In this document: piece after piece, positions 28,958 to 38,450 of the stretch
Position numbering within the stretch: position 1 is the first letter of the stretch
Layout of the letters: each line of letters starts with the position of its first letter
Assembly: GCF_963677005.1 (NCBI RefSeq)
Contig: NZ_OY781616.1
Location: forward strand, 1,963,501 to 2,027,500
Reading direction: 5' to 3'
From: Maridesulfovibrio sp.
GTDB lineage: Bacteria > Desulfobacterota > Desulfovibrionia > Desulfovibrionales > Desulfovibrionaceae
Length of the DNA: 64,000 nucleotides
Program-made: the position numbers and the translations under genes
Notes under the pieces: model-generated
The model's input: the letters and a program-made list of their open reading frames with translations, nothing else
Database searches by the model: none
Told to the model about the DNA's origin: nothing

Positions 28958-29067
28958 GCGAAACACAGCAGGGCAGCAGAGAGATTTCCAGCAAAGGAAA
29001 TGTTGCCTGGCGTGTCAGGACGAGCATTCCGCGTTCAGGGATGCCGCTTAGATCGCCAAACCTACAT

Positions 29068-29898
29068 TTACTCGTTTTTTCTGTACACGATAACCGGCCC
29101 GGACCGCTCGGCAACAAACCTGTCCGTGTACCCGGCCAGAGTTTCCGTGCCCCCGAGCATAAGGTATCCCTGCTCCGGCAGGAGTGAATGAATACGGTGC
29201 ACCACATCTATCTTGGTCTTATCATCAAAATATATCAGTACATTGCGGCACATCACAAAGTCGAATTTACCCAGTGTCTTAAATGAATCCAGTAAATTGA
29301 ACTTTCTGAAAGAAACAAGAGTACGTATTTCATCATCCAGAACCCAGCTACGATGATGCTGCTTAAAATATTTCCTGAAACGGTCCGGCAGCCCTCTGGA
29401 TAACTCCATTTCCGAAAATCTTCCGGCAGTTGCTTTTTCAAGGACCCTGCTGGAAATATCCGTGGCAAGAATTGAAAAATCACCGGCATCCGGCTTAAGC
29501 CCGTTAGTGGAGCGGCAGAACTCATGGATGAGCATGGCGAGGGAATACGGCTCCTGCCCGGTAGAGGATGCTGCGCACCAGATGCGTATCTTGCGTCCGC
29601 TTCGCCGGGCCCTGACCAGCGGCGGCAGAATTTTATTTCTGATTGAGTTAAACGGGTGGGTATCGCGAAAAAAACTGGTTTCGTTTGTGCTTACGGCAGA
29701 TATGACTTCATCCAGAAAAGCTTTGTCGCCGCAGCACATCAATTTATAAAAATCCTGCCATGAACCGCATCCGCTGCTCTGAAAAAGAGACTGGAGGCGG
29801 TGTTCAATCAGATACTCCTTGCCGTCAGGAATTATCAATCCGCACAGACTGTAGATCTGTCCGCGCAAGAGATCGAATTCTTGTCTTCCGATTTTCAC
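29068..29898 (-). CDS. cheR: Chemotaxis protein methyltransferase CheR
   Basis: SAM-dependent methylase of glutamate residues on chemoreceptors. The N-terminal helical domain (about 1-75) is followed by the Rossmann domain with TNETSFFRD, IWCAASSTGQEPYSLAM, ILATDISSRVLEKA and VMCRNVLIYFD, all classic CheR signatures. The GTG start at 29898 follows GGGAGGGCGG; length 276. There is no cheB, cheA or cheW nearby. It is downstream of the EAL-HDOD gene with a 29-nt gap, so the two are likely co-transcribed. Confidence 0.94.
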   Translation of the reverse strand: MKIGRQEFDLLRGQIYSLCGLIIPDGKEYLIEHRLQSLFQSSGCGSWQDFYKLMCCGDKAFLDEVISAVSTNETSFFRDTHPFNSIRNKILPPLVRARRSGRKIRIWCAASSTGQEPYSLAMLIHEFCRSTNGLKPDAGDFSILATDISSRVLEKATAGRFSEMELSRGLPDRFRKYFKQHHRSWVLDDEIRTLVSFRKFNLLDSFKTLGKFDFVMCRNVLIYFDDKTKIDVVHRIHSLLPEQGYLMLGGTETLAGYTDRFVAERSGPVIVYRKNE

Positions 29899-29927
29899 CC
29901 GCCCTCCCGGCTAGCTCATTCCCAGCA

Positions 29928-31196
29928 TCACTCCATCCTGTTCAAAAGAACAACTTCATTGGCCCACTGCATGGCCGCCATATGATTACGGGCAACAGCC
30001 AGTGCCGAAATTTTATTTTCCTCAATCAGCTTGCCCAGTCTGTTCCAGTCCGCTTTTTCAAAGGCATCTACCAAATCCAGCCAGAGCGCGGCATCCGGAT
30101 TCTTCCGGGTCAATCCCTGAACCAGTTCATCCCCTATGGGCAACTCCTTCAGCAACTCTTGCATCGGCCTCCCCATGAGGACATCAAGCAATGAAAAAAG
30201 TCCCAACAGGAACATGGATTCCGGCGAAAGACAGGAGCAGCACTTCTCGCGGGCAAGAAGTTCCAGAAACTTGGCGCGTTTAATTGATAAAAAGGCGAGT
30301 TCACTTCCAGCAGGTCCGGCACACATATCCGACATCAGGATGATCCTGAGCCACCCTGCAAGTTTCTTGTGTCCGATAAGGACAATGGCCTGCTTTATTG
30401 ATTTGATTGTCTGATCCAGCCCGAAGGTAGGCGAATTCATGAACCGAAGCAGTCGGTAGCTGATTGAGACTTCCGAATTGATGACGCGGCTCAGGTCGTC
30501 AACATTAAAGTCTTCTCCGCTGACCGCCTTGAGCATTCTCATTCTGTTGAGGTTGCTTGTGGAAATCTTCTTGCCGGGCACAATTTCCGGACGGCTGAAA
30601 AAAAAGCCCTGAAAGAGTTCAAAACCGAGTTCCTTGCAGAACTCGAACATTTTACTGTCTTCAACTTTCTCAGCAAGCAAGGTCACTTTGTACTTGTAGA
30701 GCCGCGCAGCAAGTTCAGACAGTTCCTCCCTGGACCTGCCCAGACATTCAACCTTCACGATGTCCGCCAGTTCTATAAAAGGCTCAAACCCTTCCTGTCC
30801 GACATAGTCGTCAAGCGCGAGCACATATCCGTTTTCCTTAAGCCGACCAAGGGCTCCGAGAACTTTCTTATCGGGATCTACATTTTCAAGTATTTCAACC
30901 ACGCAGACATCGGGCGGCAACAGATCGGCAGCATCCTCCAGAATCATATTGCGCGGGAAATTGACCAGCAGCCTCTGCCCCTTGCCGAGGTCTTCCTGAA
31001 TCAGCCCGAAACCGTCGGCTATGACCTGTGAAGTGGCTGCATCCTGATCACCTATGACAGCAGCACTGCTGACCGCGGAATTGCGAAAAAGAAGCTCGTA
31101 ACCCCAGACCTCCAGATCGGTTTTAAAAACCGGCTGGCGAGCCACAAAAAAAGAATCGAGAAAGAGATCGGAATCATTGACCATAAAATCCGCCAT
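29928..31196 (-). CDS. EAL-HDOD signalling protein (YuxH-like)
   Basis: Two-part protein of 422 residues: an N-terminal EAL-like domain (about 15-200) and a C-terminal HDOD domain (about 205-400). The EAL signature reads YELLFR, and several metal ligands of active phosphodiesterases are absent, so it probably does not hydrolyse c-di-GMP. HDOD (SYRLLRFMNSPTFGL, IKQAIVLIGHKKL) is a degenerate HD fold used in protein-protein signalling. Proteins of this family regulate motility and chemotaxis in several bacteria, and cheR follows directly. Confidence 0.88.
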   Translation of the reverse strand: MADFMVNDSDLFLDSFFVARQPVFKTDLEVWGYELLFRNSAVSSAAVIGDQDAATSQVIADGFGLIQEDLGKGQRLLVNFPRNMILEDAADLLPPDVCVVEILENVDPDKKVLGALGRLKENGYVLALDDYVGQEGFEPFIELADIVKVECLGRSREELSELAARLYKYKVTLLAEKVEDSKMFEFCKELGFELFQGFFFSRPEIVPGKKISTSNLNRMRMLKAVSGEDFNVDDLSRVINSEVSISYRLLRFMNSPTFGLDQTIKSIKQAIVLIGHKKLAGWLRIILMSDMCAGPAGSELAFLSIKRAKFLELLAREKCCSCLSPESMFLLGLFSLLDVLMGRPMQELLKELPIGDELVQGLTRKNPDAALWLDLVDAFEKADWNRLGKLIEENKISALAVARNHMAAMQWANEVVLLNRME

Positions 31197-31293
31197 GTTC
31201 GTGTCCTGTATTATTTCCTGTTAAGTCAAATATACTTTAACTCAGCAGCAAAGAGCTTTCAACGGACAATACAAACACAGCGGAAATTAATAA

Positions 31294-32346
31294 TCATGGC
31301 ATCATGGGAGCCATACGCAAACCTTCTGTTTCATCAAGTCCGAGCATAAGGTTGGCATTTGCAACCGCCTGCCCGGAAGCCCCGCGGCAGAGGTTGTCGA
31401 TGGCAGCAAGAATTATCAGCCGTCCGGTCCTGGGATCAGGAACCAGTCCGACATCGCAGAACATTGTTCCGCGCACCCAGCGGGTTTCAGGGAGGACGCC
31501 CTCGGGCAGCACCCGGATCATCTGCTCAGCGGCGTATGCTTTTTCATAAGTGCTGCGGACATCCTCTGCGGTGACACCATTTTTCATTTTGGTGTAGATG
31601 GTTGAGAGGATACCGCGATCAATGGGCAGCAGGTGGGTATTGAAAGAGACAGTGAGATCCTTACCGGCAGCAACAGAAAGTTCCTGTTCAATCTCAGGAG
31701 TATGGCGGTGAGTCGTGAGACCATAAGCACGAAAGGAATCGGCAACCTCGCAGAACAGGGAACCTACCTTGGCCCCCCTACCCGCACCGCTGGCACCGGA
31801 TTTGGAATCAATGACAATATCATCGGTTTCAATCAGCCCTTCGGCAAGAGCCGGGGTAAGTCCCACAATGGCAGAAGTCGGATAGCATCCGGGGTTGGCA
31901 ACAAGCGAGGCTTCCCTGACCTTGTCGCGATAAAATTCAGGCAGACCGTATACAGCCTTTGTGAGCAGATCCTCACGAGTATGGTCAACCTTGTACCATT
32001 CTTCATAGGTCTCGCGATCCCTTATCCTGAAATCGGCACTGAGATCGACGACCTTGACGCCACGGTCATAAAGCTCTCCGCCGATATTCATAGCGGTCTT
32101 ATGCGGCACGGCAAGAAAAACCAACCTGCAGTTCTTTTCCAGATCATCGACATCCGGAGCGGTGATTTCAAGCGCACCAAGCTCCATGCCGTAAAGAAAC
32201 GGATAAATATCTGCCAATGTCTTACCGGCCTCGGCGCGCGATGTAACCCGCACCAGCTTCATGCTCGGATGATTGCTCAGTATTCTGGCAAGTTCCATCC
32301 CGGTATATCCGGTAACACCGACAAGTCCTACAGGTATTGTACTCAT
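31294..32346 (-). CDS. argC: N-acetyl-gamma-glutamyl-phosphate reductase
   Basis: NADPH-dependent third step of arginine synthesis. The Rossmann motif VGVTGYTGMELARIL, the active-site Cys in ANPGCYPTSAI, the catalytic His region GLTTHRHTPEIEQ and the C-terminal DNLCRGASGQAVANAN are clear. Length 350 is typical. A weak AAGGA site lies ahead of ATG 32346. No other arg genes are near, so the pathway is scattered. Confidence 0.96.
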   Translation of the reverse strand: MSTIPVGLVGVTGYTGMELARILSNHPSMKLVRVTSRAEAGKTLADIYPFLYGMELGALEITAPDVDDLEKNCRLVFLAVPHKTAMNIGGELYDRGVKVVDLSADFRIRDRETYEEWYKVDHTREDLLTKAVYGLPEFYRDKVREASLVANPGCYPTSAIVGLTPALAEGLIETDDIVIDSKSGASGAGRGAKVGSLFCEVADSFRAYGLTTHRHTPEIEQELSVAAGKDLTVSFNTHLLPIDRGILSTIYTKMKNGVTAEDVRSTYEKAYAAEQMIRVLPEGVLPETRWVRGTMFCDVGLVPDPRTGRLIILAAIDNLCRGASGQAVANANLMLGLDETEGLRMAPMMP

Positions 32347-32523
32347 TTTATATAATCCTTGAAAATATGAAGCGCAGACACGCTATAGATAAAATTCATC
32401 ATTGCAAAGAATGAACAGTTGCACTTTATCAGATTGCCTGAACAGTCTAAAGCGCATCACAATGCTGCAAGCAATAACTCGGTCCGTGCTTGCGGAACCG
32501 AAGAAAAACCGAATCTGGAAAAA

Positions 32524-32835
32524 CTATCGGTTCTTGACCTTCTGCACATATTTCATACGAAGATTGCAGAGAAGTTCGCACAGAAGTTTTTCTTCATCCG
32601 CGCTCATACCATTTTTTATCTTGTCCTGCAGCAAGGCGAGAACATCAATGGAATGCTTGGCAAGCATCGGCGAATATTCGACTTTGCCGGTTGAAGGATC
32701 GGCTATCTCCCCCAGATGCACCATGGCGGAAGAACTGAGTGACATAATGAACGTGGAAAAATTGATTTCCGGAAGCGGCATATCCTTGGTGTATTCATTC
32801 CCGCATCCGCATCCGCATTTTTTATCGTCAGACAT
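32524..32835 (-). CDS. DUF1844 family protein
   Basis: A 103-residue cytoplasmic protein. After a cysteine-rich N-terminus (KKCGCGCG) comes the DUF1844 core, FSTFIMSLSSSAMVHLGEI and the AKHSIDVLALLQDK helix. Family function is unknown; members are frequent in Deltaproteobacteria-type genomes. The frame is open upstream, but ATG 32835 has AAGGAG 7 nt ahead. The Cys cluster could bind metal. Confidence 0.85.
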   Translation of the reverse strand: MSDDKKCGCGCGNEYTKDMPLPEINFSTFIMSLSSSAMVHLGEIADPSTGKVEYSPMLAKHSIDVLALLQDKIKNGMSADEEKLLCELLCNLRMKYVQKVKNR

Positions 32836-33020
32836 AACAAAACTCCTTGAACATGTAATCTGCCGGATTCTAAAAAGATCGGACACAATATTCAAGCACT
32901 TTGAGACAATGATTTTCTCAACCATGCATTAGCTTCGGCCACAGGCAAAACCAAATGACTGAAAAGAGCAGAATACCCTGAACTGCACCGCAAAAAAAAC
33001 ACAAGGGCGAGAGTGTCGGA

Positions 33021-35660
33021 TCAGTGCGCCTGAGCCCAGTTTCTGCCCAGTCCCAGATCAACCTTCAGCGGCACAACCAAGGAGGTAACGCTCTGCATTT
33101 CTTCCTGCAGCAGCCGTCCTATCCCCTCAATATTTGTTTCCGGGCCTTCAACAAGGAGTTCGTCATGAATCTGCAGGATCAGGCGACCGCCCAGATCTCT
33201 TATTTCCGAATTTGCGGCAACATTGATCATGGCCATCTTGATTATATCGGCGGCACTGCCCTGAATAACGGTGTTGATGGCCTGCCTGCGGGCCTGTGAA
33301 ACAACCTGCTGGTTTGTGGAGACAAGTTCCGGCAGAAGCCGTCTGCGCCCGGAAAGGGTCGTAACGTAGCCCTTTTCCCGACCCTGCTCGACCACGGAAT
33401 CATAAAAATCCTTCAGAACACCGAGCTTCTCGAAATAACGCGCGATAAAATCCTTGGCCTCGTTGATCTTTATACCCAGTTCCCGCGAAAGCTTCTGCGG
33501 TCCCATGCCGTAAATAAGCCCGAAGTTGATTGTCTTTGCATTTCGGCGCTCATCACCGGTGACATCGGAAGGTTCCTTATCAAAAAGCAGCGCGGCGGTT
33601 CGCGCATGAATATCCTCATCGTGTTCAAAGGCGGACACAAGAGTCGGATCGGCGGAAAAATGGGCCAGCACGCGCAATTCCACCTGAGAATAGTCCGCTG
33701 CGGCAAGGCGCATGCCCGGTCCGGCAGTGAAACAGGCCCGCATACGCTTGCCCTGATCGCCACGAATCGGAATGTTCTGCAGGTTCGGCCCGGAGCTGGA
33801 CAGCCTGCCGGTTGCCGTAGCCAACTGATTGAAATGGGTATGGATGCGGCCGTCACTGCCCACAAGTTTAGGCAGAGGTTCAAGGTACGTGGAGCGGAGC
33901 TTCTCCATTTTGCGGTATTCGAGAATATCGGAAATGATCTCATGCTGATCGACAAGTTTCTCAAGCACGGAGTTGGCCGTGGACAATGCTCCTCCGGGAG
34001 TCTTGCCGCTGGGCTTGAGTCCGAGTCTGTCAAAAAGCACAGTGCTCATCTGCTGGCTGGAACGTATGTTGAATGACTCACCGGCCCGCTCGTGAATAAT
34101 GGAAGTGAGTTCGTCCACCCTCTCGCTCACTTCCTTGAGAAACTCTGCGAACGACTCAAGGTCGATGGTGATTCCGGCATCTTCCATATCGGCAAGCACC
34201 GGAATAAGGGGAATTTCAAGAGAGCGGACCAGCTCGTCCAGCCCGGCGGTCCGGATACGCGGCCCCAGAACATGCATCAGGGCAAGAGCAGCCATGCCCT
34301 GCGCATCCGGGTGAACATCATCCACAGCATCGGGCAGTTCCTCGCCGGCAAAAAGCATGGAGCGCAACCGGTCCCAACCGTAATTACGGTCTTCGGGATT
34401 AAGCAGGTAGGCGGCAAGGCTCAAGTCGAACCAACGCGAAAGAGGAATCTCCCGCCAGGCCCGGTCTGCCCTGAAAAACTCTTTCACCTCGGCAACGGCG
34501 ATAACTTTTGCCTGCTGGAGCCTTTCTACAATCTCCGCAGCCTCGGCCTTGCACATCCATTCTTCACCGGCAAACCCGATGAAATACGTTCCGCCTTCCC
34601 GTACAAGTCCGACCTCGCCACCGGAAAAATCAGGCAACTCTGTTACCAAGACTTTTTTTACAGCAAGACGGTTTTCACTCTCGGTCGGAGAAATCGTTTG
34701 AGGGCCGAACAATGAAAGCTGACCTGTGTCCGCCTTCCTGCTTTTGGCTGCCGGAGTACGCCCGGAACTCGTTGCCGGAAAAGCACTTTGTACATCCCGC
34801 ACCAGAGACCGAAATTCGTAGGTCTGCAGATATGTTGAAACCTTTGCGGGGTCCGCAGCCTTGACCTTCAGCTTATCAAGATCAAGACTGGCGCAACTGT
34901 CCAGCTTGAGCCGGGTCAATTCGCGGTAAATAAAAATATTTTCAAGCTCGTCCTTCATCTTTTTCCTGATGGCGGGCTGAAGCTTGTCGTAGTTGTCCCT
35001 GATGTCTTCAAGAGATGGATACTGGGCCAAAAGCTTTGTCGCAGTGACCTTGCCCACGCCCGGAACTCCCGGAATATTATCCGCAGAGTCGCCGACAAGG
35101 GCCTGAAAATCAGCCCACTGATGCGGTTCCAGTCCGGTATCCTCCCGGAAATCAGCCAGAGTTGTAATTTTTTCCTTTTTGCCGGCAGGGTCCCACATAT
35201 AGACGTTATCATCCAGACATTGCTTGAGGTCCTTATCCGCCCCGAGGATGACCACTGGCCTTTCGGACTTATAGCGTGCGGCCAGAGAAGCAATGCAGTC
35301 GTCAGCTTCCTCTCCCTCGGAAACAACCATCGGAACACCCAAGACTGCCATGGCCTCCTTGAGCGGTTCTATCTGAACCCTCAGGTCATCCGGCATCGGC
35401 GGGCGCTGGGCCTTGTACTGATCATAGAGTTCGTGGCGAAAATTTTTACCTTTACCGTCCAGCATGAAAACCAGGTACTTGGGCTTTTCTTCCTTGAAAA
35501 CCTTAAGCAGAACACGCAGGACGATATACAGTGCGTTCGTAGGAAATCCGTCCGAGCGCTTCAGGTCCGGGTAGGCGTGAAATCCGCGGTAAAAAAAAGC
35601 CGAGCCGTCAATAAGATACAACGGATCGTCCTGAATATTCAAATTATCCTTAAATGACAT
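33021..35660 (-). CDS. polA: DNA polymerase I with inactive proofreading domain
   Basis: Repair and lagging-strand polymerase. The N-terminal 5'-3' exonuclease (about 1-290) shows LIDGSAFFYRGFHA, EGEEADDCIA and GDSADNIPGVPGVGKVTA. The middle 3'-5' domain (about 320-490) lacks the usual DxE and other acidic residues: the first motif reads IAVAEVKEF. Proofreading is therefore probably absent, as in Taq polymerase. The polymerase domain is intact: AADYSQVELRVLAHFS, RRNAKTINFGLIYGM and QIHDELLVEG. ATG 35660 (879 residues) has GAGAG upstream; a longer frame to 35705 is less likely. Confidence 0.95.
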   Translation of the reverse strand: MSFKDNLNIQDDPLYLIDGSAFFYRGFHAYPDLKRSDGFPTNALYIVLRVLLKVFKEEKPKYLVFMLDGKGKNFRHELYDQYKAQRPPMPDDLRVQIEPLKEAMAVLGVPMVVSEGEEADDCIASLAARYKSERPVVILGADKDLKQCLDDNVYMWDPAGKKEKITTLADFREDTGLEPHQWADFQALVGDSADNIPGVPGVGKVTATKLLAQYPSLEDIRDNYDKLQPAIRKKMKDELENIFIYRELTRLKLDSCASLDLDKLKVKAADPAKVSTYLQTYEFRSLVRDVQSAFPATSSGRTPAAKSRKADTGQLSLFGPQTISPTESENRLAVKKVLVTELPDFSGGEVGLVREGGTYFIGFAGEEWMCKAEAAEIVERLQQAKVIAVAEVKEFFRADRAWREIPLSRWFDLSLAAYLLNPEDRNYGWDRLRSMLFAGEELPDAVDDVHPDAQGMAALALMHVLGPRIRTAGLDELVRSLEIPLIPVLADMEDAGITIDLESFAEFLKEVSERVDELTSIIHERAGESFNIRSSQQMSTVLFDRLGLKPSGKTPGGALSTANSVLEKLVDQHEIISDILEYRKMEKLRSTYLEPLPKLVGSDGRIHTHFNQLATATGRLSSSGPNLQNIPIRGDQGKRMRACFTAGPGMRLAAADYSQVELRVLAHFSADPTLVSAFEHDEDIHARTAALLFDKEPSDVTGDERRNAKTINFGLIYGMGPQKLSRELGIKINEAKDFIARYFEKLGVLKDFYDSVVEQGREKGYVTTLSGRRRLLPELVSTNQQVVSQARRQAINTVIQGSAADIIKMAMINVAANSEIRDLGGRLILQIHDELLVEGPETNIEGIGRLLQEEMQSVTSLVVPLKVDLGLGRNWAQAH

Positions 35661-35945
35661 TTCAAACTCTCGCTGCACGTAACAGGTGAAATCAAATAAC
35701 CCCATGGATCAATGAGCAACATAGTATAAGACAAAGAATGTATCAACGGCATAAATTTATTTACGCAAAACATCAAGTTAATTTTTCCTAAACACACCTT
35801 CAATTCATCCCAGGTAACTGCGCTGAATCAGTGCACCCGAAAGCACACACCATCAAATGAACGGTGTGCGCTTAATTCCGCCGACAAGGCGCCGGTGCTT
35901 TTGTTGCGGTGAAGAGTGTGTGGAAAAAAGGCTGGCGGGTAGAGA

Positions 35946-36941
35946 TCAGATGCGCTTGACGGTCTTTTTCTTGCCTTTGGTAAGCTGTTTGACCACAAAT
36001 GACTCGGGGTCCGCACCTTCCAGGGCATTGAGCTTGATTTCCGCTCGGGCTGCAGCCTTGTGTCCCCCGGCGGAACCGATCTCGCTGAACAACTTGGCCG
36101 CCATCCTGCCCATGTTCTTGCGCAGGCCGTCACCCCGGAAAATAATCACCAGCGTATCTTCGTAGATTCCCGAGACAACATCCCAGGAAACACCGTGTAC
36201 GCGCATGAAAAAATCCGCGAGAATAACCAGAGTATCCGGGTTTTCCACCTTGCCGAGATGGGAATAGAGCCCCGGTCCGATACGGCGCAGGTTATAGAAA
36301 GCACGGGAGAAATAGCGCAGCCAGTCGGGATGAATCTCACTTTTGGTGATCCGCTTGATCAGGTTCATGTCCCCGTACTTGGTCAGATAGCGGAAGGCCT
36401 TGACATCATCATCGATGAAAGGCCGCTCAAAACTCTGGGTATCGGTCTTGATCCCGTAAAGCAGGGCCGTGGCCAGAAGCTTTGCAGGCCGAATCTTGAG
36501 GTTGTAGAGATACTCGGTCAGCATGGTGCTGGTGGCACCGTAATCAGGCCTGATATCTGTAAATTCTGCGAAAGGATACGGCTCCGGAGGGAGTGGATGG
36601 TGGTCTATGACCACTGAAAATTTCACGTCATCAAAATCCGGATGATGATGCGGCTGGGAATCGATTATCGCGTACCTGTCGTACTGCGCCACCAACGTCG
36701 GGATCATCCTTTGCGCCGGAATGCGCAGGTAGTGGATCATGGCCAGGTTGTCCAGCCGCTTGACCTCGTTGATGTGAGCAATCCCCACACCGGCCACCCT
36801 GCGGCCTACAATGCGTTTGAATGCCATGGCCGAGGCCAGGGAATCCGGGTCGGCATTAACCACTACAAGCCAGCGTTCATCTTTGTTGCACAGGGCAAGC
36901 AAATCCTGAATCCGGTCTTCAAGCTGTTTGAAATAAGCCAT
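35946..36941 (-). CDS. DHH/DHHA1 family phosphoesterase
   Basis: Manganese-dependent phosphoesterase of the DHH family, related to NrnA/RecJ. Motif I reads VVNADPDSLAS, motif II AIIDSQPH, motif III VIDHHPLP, and motif IV YGATSTMLTEYL. The C-terminal DHHA1 has GSAGGHKAAARAEI. NrnA-like members degrade nanoRNA or pAp; the substrate here is not known. It starts 2 nt after cobU and is downstream of it, so it is co-transcribed with a cobamide gene, which is worth noting for substrate prediction. Length 331. Confidence 0.88.
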   Translation of the reverse strand: MAYFKQLEDRIQDLLALCNKDERWLVVVNADPDSLASAMAFKRIVGRRVAGVGIAHINEVKRLDNLAMIHYLRIPAQRMIPTLVAQYDRYAIIDSQPHHHPDFDDVKFSVVIDHHPLPPEPYPFAEFTDIRPDYGATSTMLTEYLYNLKIRPAKLLATALLYGIKTDTQSFERPFIDDDVKAFRYLTKYGDMNLIKRITKSEIHPDWLRYFSRAFYNLRRIGPGLYSHLGKVENPDTLVILADFFMRVHGVSWDVVSGIYEDTLVIIFRGDGLRKNMGRMAAKLFSEIGSAGGHKAAARAEIKLNALEGADPESFVVKQLTKGKKKTVKRI

Positions 36942-36943
36942 AA

Positions 36944-37450
36944 TTATTTTTTCAAGGTCAGGGGCAGACCTGCGGCCACGAGATACGCCTCATCGGCTAA
37001 TGCGGCCATTTTTCGGTTGAGTGACCCCAGGTTTCTTATGAAACCGCGGAGCTCACGGGTCATGGGTATGGGGCCAAGGCCCACTTCACACGACACCAGA
37101 ATAATATCCGGCCCGTCCCAATCAGACAAAAGCCGGACAACATCCCCGATAAGACATTCACCCTGTGCATCCTGCAGACAGGAAAACATCCAGAAATCCA
37201 GACTATCCACCAGCAGATGGTCATAATCCTTTTTTGCCCTTTTCAGAACGGAACACAGATCCGCCCCCGCCTCCAGCACTGGGATGGAAGGGTCCCGTTC
37301 CTTACGATGCTGCGTTATCTGCCGGCGGAAGGCCATATCTTTGGCCTTACCTGTGGCGATAAAACATTTCTTCCCGGTGTACCCGGCAAAAAGATCAAGG
37401 GCATAGTCCGATTTTCCCGACTTATTGCCCCCAAGTATGAATGTAATCAA
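36944..37450 (-). CDS. cobU: Adenosylcobinamide kinase/guanylyltransferase CobU
   Basis: Phosphorylates adenosylcobinamide and adds GMP to form adenosylcobinamide-GDP in late cobamide assembly and salvage. P-loop ILGGNKSGKS, guanylyl-acceptor His in QHRKERD, and VSCEVGLGPIP are family marks; length 168. The start is TTG 37450, with AGGAG 7 nt ahead, an uncommon codon in this window. It lies between a TIM-barrel protein gene (109 nt upstream) and the DHH gene (2 nt downstream), all on one strand. Confidence 0.92.
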   Translation of the reverse strand: MITFILGGNKSGKSDYALDLFAGYTGKKCFIATGKAKDMAFRRQITQHRKERDPSIPVLEAGADLCSVLKRAKKDYDHLLVDSLDFWMFSCLQDAQGECLIGDVVRLLSDWDGPDIILVSCEVGLGPIPMTRELRGFIRNLGSLNRKMAALADEAYLVAAGLPLTLKK

Positions 37451-37559
37451 GATTTCTCCTCAAATACAAAAATACAATATCGGGAAAACTTTCCCTTACC
37501 TACTCTATTTTGCGCACTATCCGCAACCACAAGAAAAATTTCACAAGGTGAGTACGTGA

Positions 37560-38309
37560 TTATTTATCAGCAAAATATTTTTCAAGGAATTTCAGCGAAT
37601 TAGAAAATCCGACTTCTTCAAAAACCTCGACTGTAACCGTTCCGTTTCCATCAAGCAGACTGAACATGACATCCAGAACAGGAATATCACTATCGGAAAG
37701 GCTGTCCAGAGGCGCATGTTTTCCACCGGGACCGGGAGCATTGAGATGCAGCATACGAACAATTCCCTTGATCTGTCCGTCCAGTAGAGAATGTTGTCCG
37801 TATGACAGTATGTGCCCGAGATCAAGACATATTCCGAATCCGCATTCCCGGATAGTCCCTACATAGTCACTTAGGCTGTTCTCTTTTATGTTCTCAAACA
37901 GAAACATTCCAGGATCAAAACCCGCCCCCCTGATTGCACCAGCGAAATCCATCAAAGCTTTTTCCGCTTCAGGACCATCTTCGGGCGGATGTATCACATG
38001 CGCACGCGGACTGAGGTGTGCGGCCAGCGAGGCAAGTTCAAGCACAATACCGGCGACCGCATCGCCGCCGGCGGACCACGGCAGGTCCAGCGGGTGATGT
38101 ATGTGAAAGGACAGTCCGGTTTCGGCAAGATCAGTAGGCAAATCGTTCCGGGTATATTTAAGACACGCCTCGGTCTCGAAGAAAAGAAGGGCTATTTCAT
38201 CCACTTTTCCTGCGAGGTGGAAACAATTCTCCGCCACGGTGCCCGGAATTACCCAGGAAGGAGCTGCCAGAACGATTTTCGGCCTGTTGGTATTCAAAAA
38301 TTTGAACAT
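37560..38309 (-). CDS. TIM-barrel protein of the AP endonuclease 2 superfamily, CbiR candidate
   Basis: 249 residues with the pattern of the sugar-phosphate isomerase/AP endonuclease 2 superfamily: strand-end motifs LSFHIHHPLD, AHVIHPPED, MFLFENIKENS, CLDLGHILSYG, MLHLNAPG and VTVEVFEEVG place His, Glu and Asp residues for metal binding. CbiR, an adenosylcobamide amidohydrolase described in Rhodobacter for cobamide salvage, belongs to this superfamily. The gene sits 109 nt upstream of cobU on the same strand, so CbiR is my leading hypothesis. A sugar isomerase is the alternative. The fold call is firm, the function is inference. Confidence 0.6.
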   Translation of the reverse strand: MFKFLNTNRPKIVLAAPSWVIPGTVAENCFHLAGKVDEIALLFFETEACLKYTRNDLPTDLAETGLSFHIHHPLDLPWSAGGDAVAGIVLELASLAAHLSPRAHVIHPPEDGPEAEKALMDFAGAIRGAGFDPGMFLFENIKENSLSDYVGTIRECGFGICLDLGHILSYGQHSLLDGQIKGIVRMLHLNAPGPGGKHAPLDSLSDSDIPVLDVMFSLLDGNGTVTVEVFEEVGFSNSLKFLEKYFADK

Positions 38310-38450
38310 TATTTCCGCCTCGGAGCAGATTTTTCGATAATTAAAAAAAACGACTTGTCACTTAAACTGTGATCATGGGACTTTCAGAAGAAGGCATGTT
38401 TATTGCTTATACAAGAAGTAACGATTACAATTTCAGCGGAGAGAGTTAAA

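Noticed and set aside
28923..29207. Minus-strand ORF of 94 codons partly within cheR
   Set aside because: Overlaps cheR in another frame over most of its length and has no ribosome site.
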